Shown here in pieces: positions 61,555 through 64,000 of a stretch of DNA of 64,000 nt. Location of the stretch: positions 1,054,001 through 1,118,000 of the forward strand of contig JABMLP010000006.1 of NCBI GenBank assembly GCA_013176395.1, given 5' to 3'. The position numbers and the translations under genes were made by a program. The number at the start of each line of letters is the position of its first letter. Within the stretch, counting starts at the first letter, position 1. The DNA is from Venturia oleaginea (lineage: Eukaryota; Ascomycota; Dothideomycetes; Venturiales; Venturiaceae). The notes below the pieces were generated by a model. That model ran no database searches and had not been told where the DNA came from. It saw only the letters and a list, made by a program, of their open reading frames with translations.

Positions 61555-64000
61555 TCACGCTACAACCTCGACACCAACATCAGCGTCAAGGTTAAACTCT
61601 CTCAATCCAGGCCTACCCTCTCCCTGCGGTCGATTCCCCTTCGACGACCGCCGCGATGACTTATCGAAAAAATGGTGGCGTCCTTTTCTCCTTCCTTTCC
61701 CTGATTCCTTTGCTGGTGGGGCAGCAGAGCTTCCATCCACTGGCGGTTCCTTCGGCGCACTATCCTTCGGTGGTGCGATTTCTTTGACAGGCGGTGGTGT
61801 TTCGCCTTTGGCGGGTGGTGGTGACCCTGACTTCGTACCCTTTGCAGGCTCAGGGCTCGATCCTGTGCCCTTGGGTGCTGGTTTACCGTCTGCTGCCGTT
61901 TTCGGATCGGGTTCTCCAGATTTCGGAGGCGCTGGACCTGATCCTGGAGGGCCCGGAGGGGACGACGAGGAAGAAACAGAGCCGGTATCCTTGGGCGGAG
62001 TGGCTTCTTTTGGGGGACTATCCTTTGGTGGACTATCCTTTGGTGGACTGTCCTTTGGTGGACTGTCCTTTGGTGGACTGTCCTTTGGTGGACTGTCCTT
62101 TGGTGGACTGTCCTTTGGTGGACTGTCCTTTGGTGGACTGTCCTTTGGTGGACTGTCCTTTGGTGGACTGTCCTTTGGTGGACTGTCCTTTGGTAGACTG
62201 TCCTTTGGTGGACTGTCCTTTGGTGGACTGTCCTTTGGTGGACTGTCCTTTGGTGGACTGTCCTTTGGTGGACTGTCCTTTGGTGGACTGTCCTTTGGTG
62301 GACTGTCTTTTGGTGGACTGGACGAAGAGGACTCAGACCCAGCCTCCTTGGGCGGGCTGACATCTTTGGGTGGGCTGGACGGAGATGGCCCGGCTCCGCC
62401 CTCGGGCTTTGGAGGCGAAGATGAACTGGATGATCCTCCTTCAGCTTTAGGAGGAGCACTGCTGCCACTTTCACCTCCAATAGGCTTAGGGGGACTTTCG
62501 GCTTTCGGGGCCGAGGAGCTTGCATCTGGAGGAGGACTTGAAGGCTTGGGAGCTTCAGCCGGTGAGTTTGACTCTCCGGGTCCAGGTCCAGCTTGTTTTG
62601 GTTCGGCAGGCGGCGATTTGGGAGCACTCTCAAGAGGTGATTTTGGGGGCGCAGTGGTTGAACCTGGAACAGCCGAATCTGGCTTAGATGGAGAGCTGCT
62701 ACCACCCTCACCACCGCTCTTGGGCTCAGGAGGAGATGACGATTTGGGAGCTTCAGACGGTGGTGATTTGGGCTCGGCAGGAGGGGAACCACTCGACTTC
62801 GGCTCGCCTCCAGATCCCTTGGGGTTCGCAGGCGGTGCTGACGAAGAACCTCCCTCTGGCTTAGGAGGACTGTCTGGCTTTGGTTCTCCACCCGTTGATT
62901 TAGGCTCGCTAGGTGGCATGCCTTTAGCCACTTCATACGGGCTAGAAGATCCGCCCTCTGGCTTGGGTGGGCTTTCGGACTTGGGAGGACTTCCGGACTT
63001 GGGAGGGCTTTCGGACTTGGGAGGACTATCTGGTTTGGGAGGACTATCTGGTTTGGGAGGACTATCTGGATTGGAAGGACTATCTGGCTTAGGAGGGCTT
63101 TCGGACTTGGGAGGACTTCCAGACTTGGGAGGTGAAGATACACCAGCTTCAGACGGTGGCCCAGAGCCTTTGGGGATACTTGACGGCGGTTCTCCTACAA
63201 GCTTAATCAGTCGTGCACCATTTCGAGAGAAGCGGTGTGAGATCGATTCGTATAAATTCTTGGCAAGCTCAAAATTGACTTTGCCAGGAAATTACTGCTC
63301 TTGGACTTGAAGATAATATTGCATCAAAGTGGAAGGGAACTGGCTGAACTTACCTGGTTTCGGAGCCTCTGGTGGCGAAACTTTCGGAGCTTCTGGTGGC
63401 GAACCTTTAGGAGCTTCTGGTAACGAACCTTTGGGGGCTTCTGGTGGTGAACCTTTAGGAGCTTCTGGTGGCGAACCTTTAGGAGCCTCTGGTGATGAAC
63501 TTTTAGGAGCCTCAGGTGGTGAACCTTTAGCTGCCTCAGGTGGCGAGCCCTTGGGTGCCCCTGATGGTGGCTCTTTCGGACTCGCAGGCGGTAGACTTGG
63601 GGGTGATTTTGGTGGGGTGGGCGAGCTTGGAGGTTTTGGCATCGGAATTGATGGCGTTTGAGGAGCAGGACTTGGTCCCAACTTCTGCCAAATCCATTCC
63701 ATACCCACCCCGGCAACAAAGGCTTCGACGAGTGTCCATTGGCCTTGTTGCCCGGCTGATTGTCGGTCCTTAATCATGCAGCTGCCGTCACCGTTTGGGC
63801 CTGTCAAGACAGAGAGGAGGCCTGACTTGCATTCCTCTGCACTACTTGGATCGTTGCAACATCCTGGGAACAGGATACACTTGGAGTCCGAGGCTCCTTC
63901 GGATGCATCCCATTTGTTGTGTCCTGTAGAAAATATATTAGAGCTGTGAGAGTACAGGTCATTGGATAAGCCTACCGGCTGCGGGCGAATTGATTGGTCT
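61555..64000 (-). CDS. Large Pro/Ser/Lys repeat protein, 5' end outside window
   Basis: Exons inside the window: 64000-63976 (partial), 63923-63354, 63194-61555; introns of 52 and 159 bp with GT...AG ends and matching phases. The first part is a compact Cys-rich segment ([28 protein letters not shown]). Then come low-complexity repeats: GSPPEAPK (8 residues, about 8 times), [12 protein letters not shown] units, and PPKDS (20 times). The end is basic ([10 protein letters not shown]) and then mixed. This looks like an extended mucin-like or cell-wall stalk behind a Cys-rich module, but the signal peptide, if any, lies outside the window. Confidence 0.7.
62012..62311. repeat. Coding minisatellite, 20 x 15 bp (PPKDS)
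   Basis: Unit GGTGGACTGTCCTTT on the plus strand, 20 consecutive units with only four or five base changes (one gives Leu for Pro). It encodes PPKDS on the minus strand. In-frame unit length keeps the protein open whatever the copy number. Confidence 0.95.
63360..63560. repeat. Coding 24-bp repeat (GSPPEAPK)
   Basis: About eight imperfect 24-bp units (GAACCTTTAGGAGCTTCTGG type on the plus strand). Confidence 0.85.

Noticed and set aside
62012..62311. CRISPR-like regular array
   Set aside because: Units are contiguous 15-mers without spacers in a eukaryotic coding region.
61511..63310. 599-codon plus-strand frame rich in Gly, Leu and Ser
   Set aside because: It is the antisense shadow of the Pro/Ser/Lys repeat protein; the minus strand has matching splice sites and a Cys-rich module.
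1..64000. tRNA or rRNA genes
   Set aside because: I found no sequence with a convincing tRNA B box and acceptor stem, and no rRNA-like stretch.
1..64000. Strong repeat-induced point mutation (RIP)
   Set aside because: Several stops could come from C-to-T changes, but the two chromovirus copies are almost identical and damage elsewhere includes many indels, so RIP is not needed to explain it.

Overview
The window is nuclear DNA of a filamentous ascomycete, probably a leotiomycete (Helotiales). The basis is short spliceosomal introns (about 50-170 bp), Fot1/pogo, Tc1 and Mutator-like DNA transposons, chromodomain Ty3/Gypsy elements, a fungal rhodopsin-domain membrane protein and fungal versions of NOP58, RPC9 and an actin-related protein. 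The order-level placement is inference; no marker gene settles it.

Layout. 1-8.1 kb is a nest of mobile elements: the end of a chromovirus, three different Fot1/pogo-like elements (one carrying two solo-LTR-like insertions) and two hairpin MITEs. 9.2-20 kb holds copies of a small lineage-expanded protein family, a broken short-chain dehydrogenase and a four-exon rhodopsin-domain protein. 20.5-33 kb is decayed family copies mixed with a pogo element, two Mutator-like remnants, a Tc1 deletion derivative, solo LTRs and the 3' end of a LINE. 33.0-38.6 kb is a complete 5.6-kb chromovirus inserted into a solo LTR. 39-50 kb is a dense run of the small-protein family, with a candidate small secreted protein and a decayed Tc1 element. 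50-64 kb is mostly conserved single-copy genes (RPC9, NOP58, an actin-related protein, a J-domain protein, a large Pro/Ser-rich repeat protein), with four more family copies between them.

The striking feature is the small-protein family. I count about 24 loci: eight intact ATG-to-stop genes of 92-168 codons, one open frame without an ATG, and about 15 broken or very divergent copies. Each intact member has an F-box-like N-terminal motif (consensus LPRELRQxIL) and a C-terminal motif (W-x3-L ... EDVEYVxxKW). I know of no function for it. The locus looks like a birth-and-death nursery embedded in transposons.

The second notable result is that the chromovirus shows a sequence signature of Tf1/sushi-type self-priming. 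The 11 nt next to the 5' LTR are the exact reverse complement of 11 nt inside that LTR. Target-site duplications give a clear insertion order for several nested elements.
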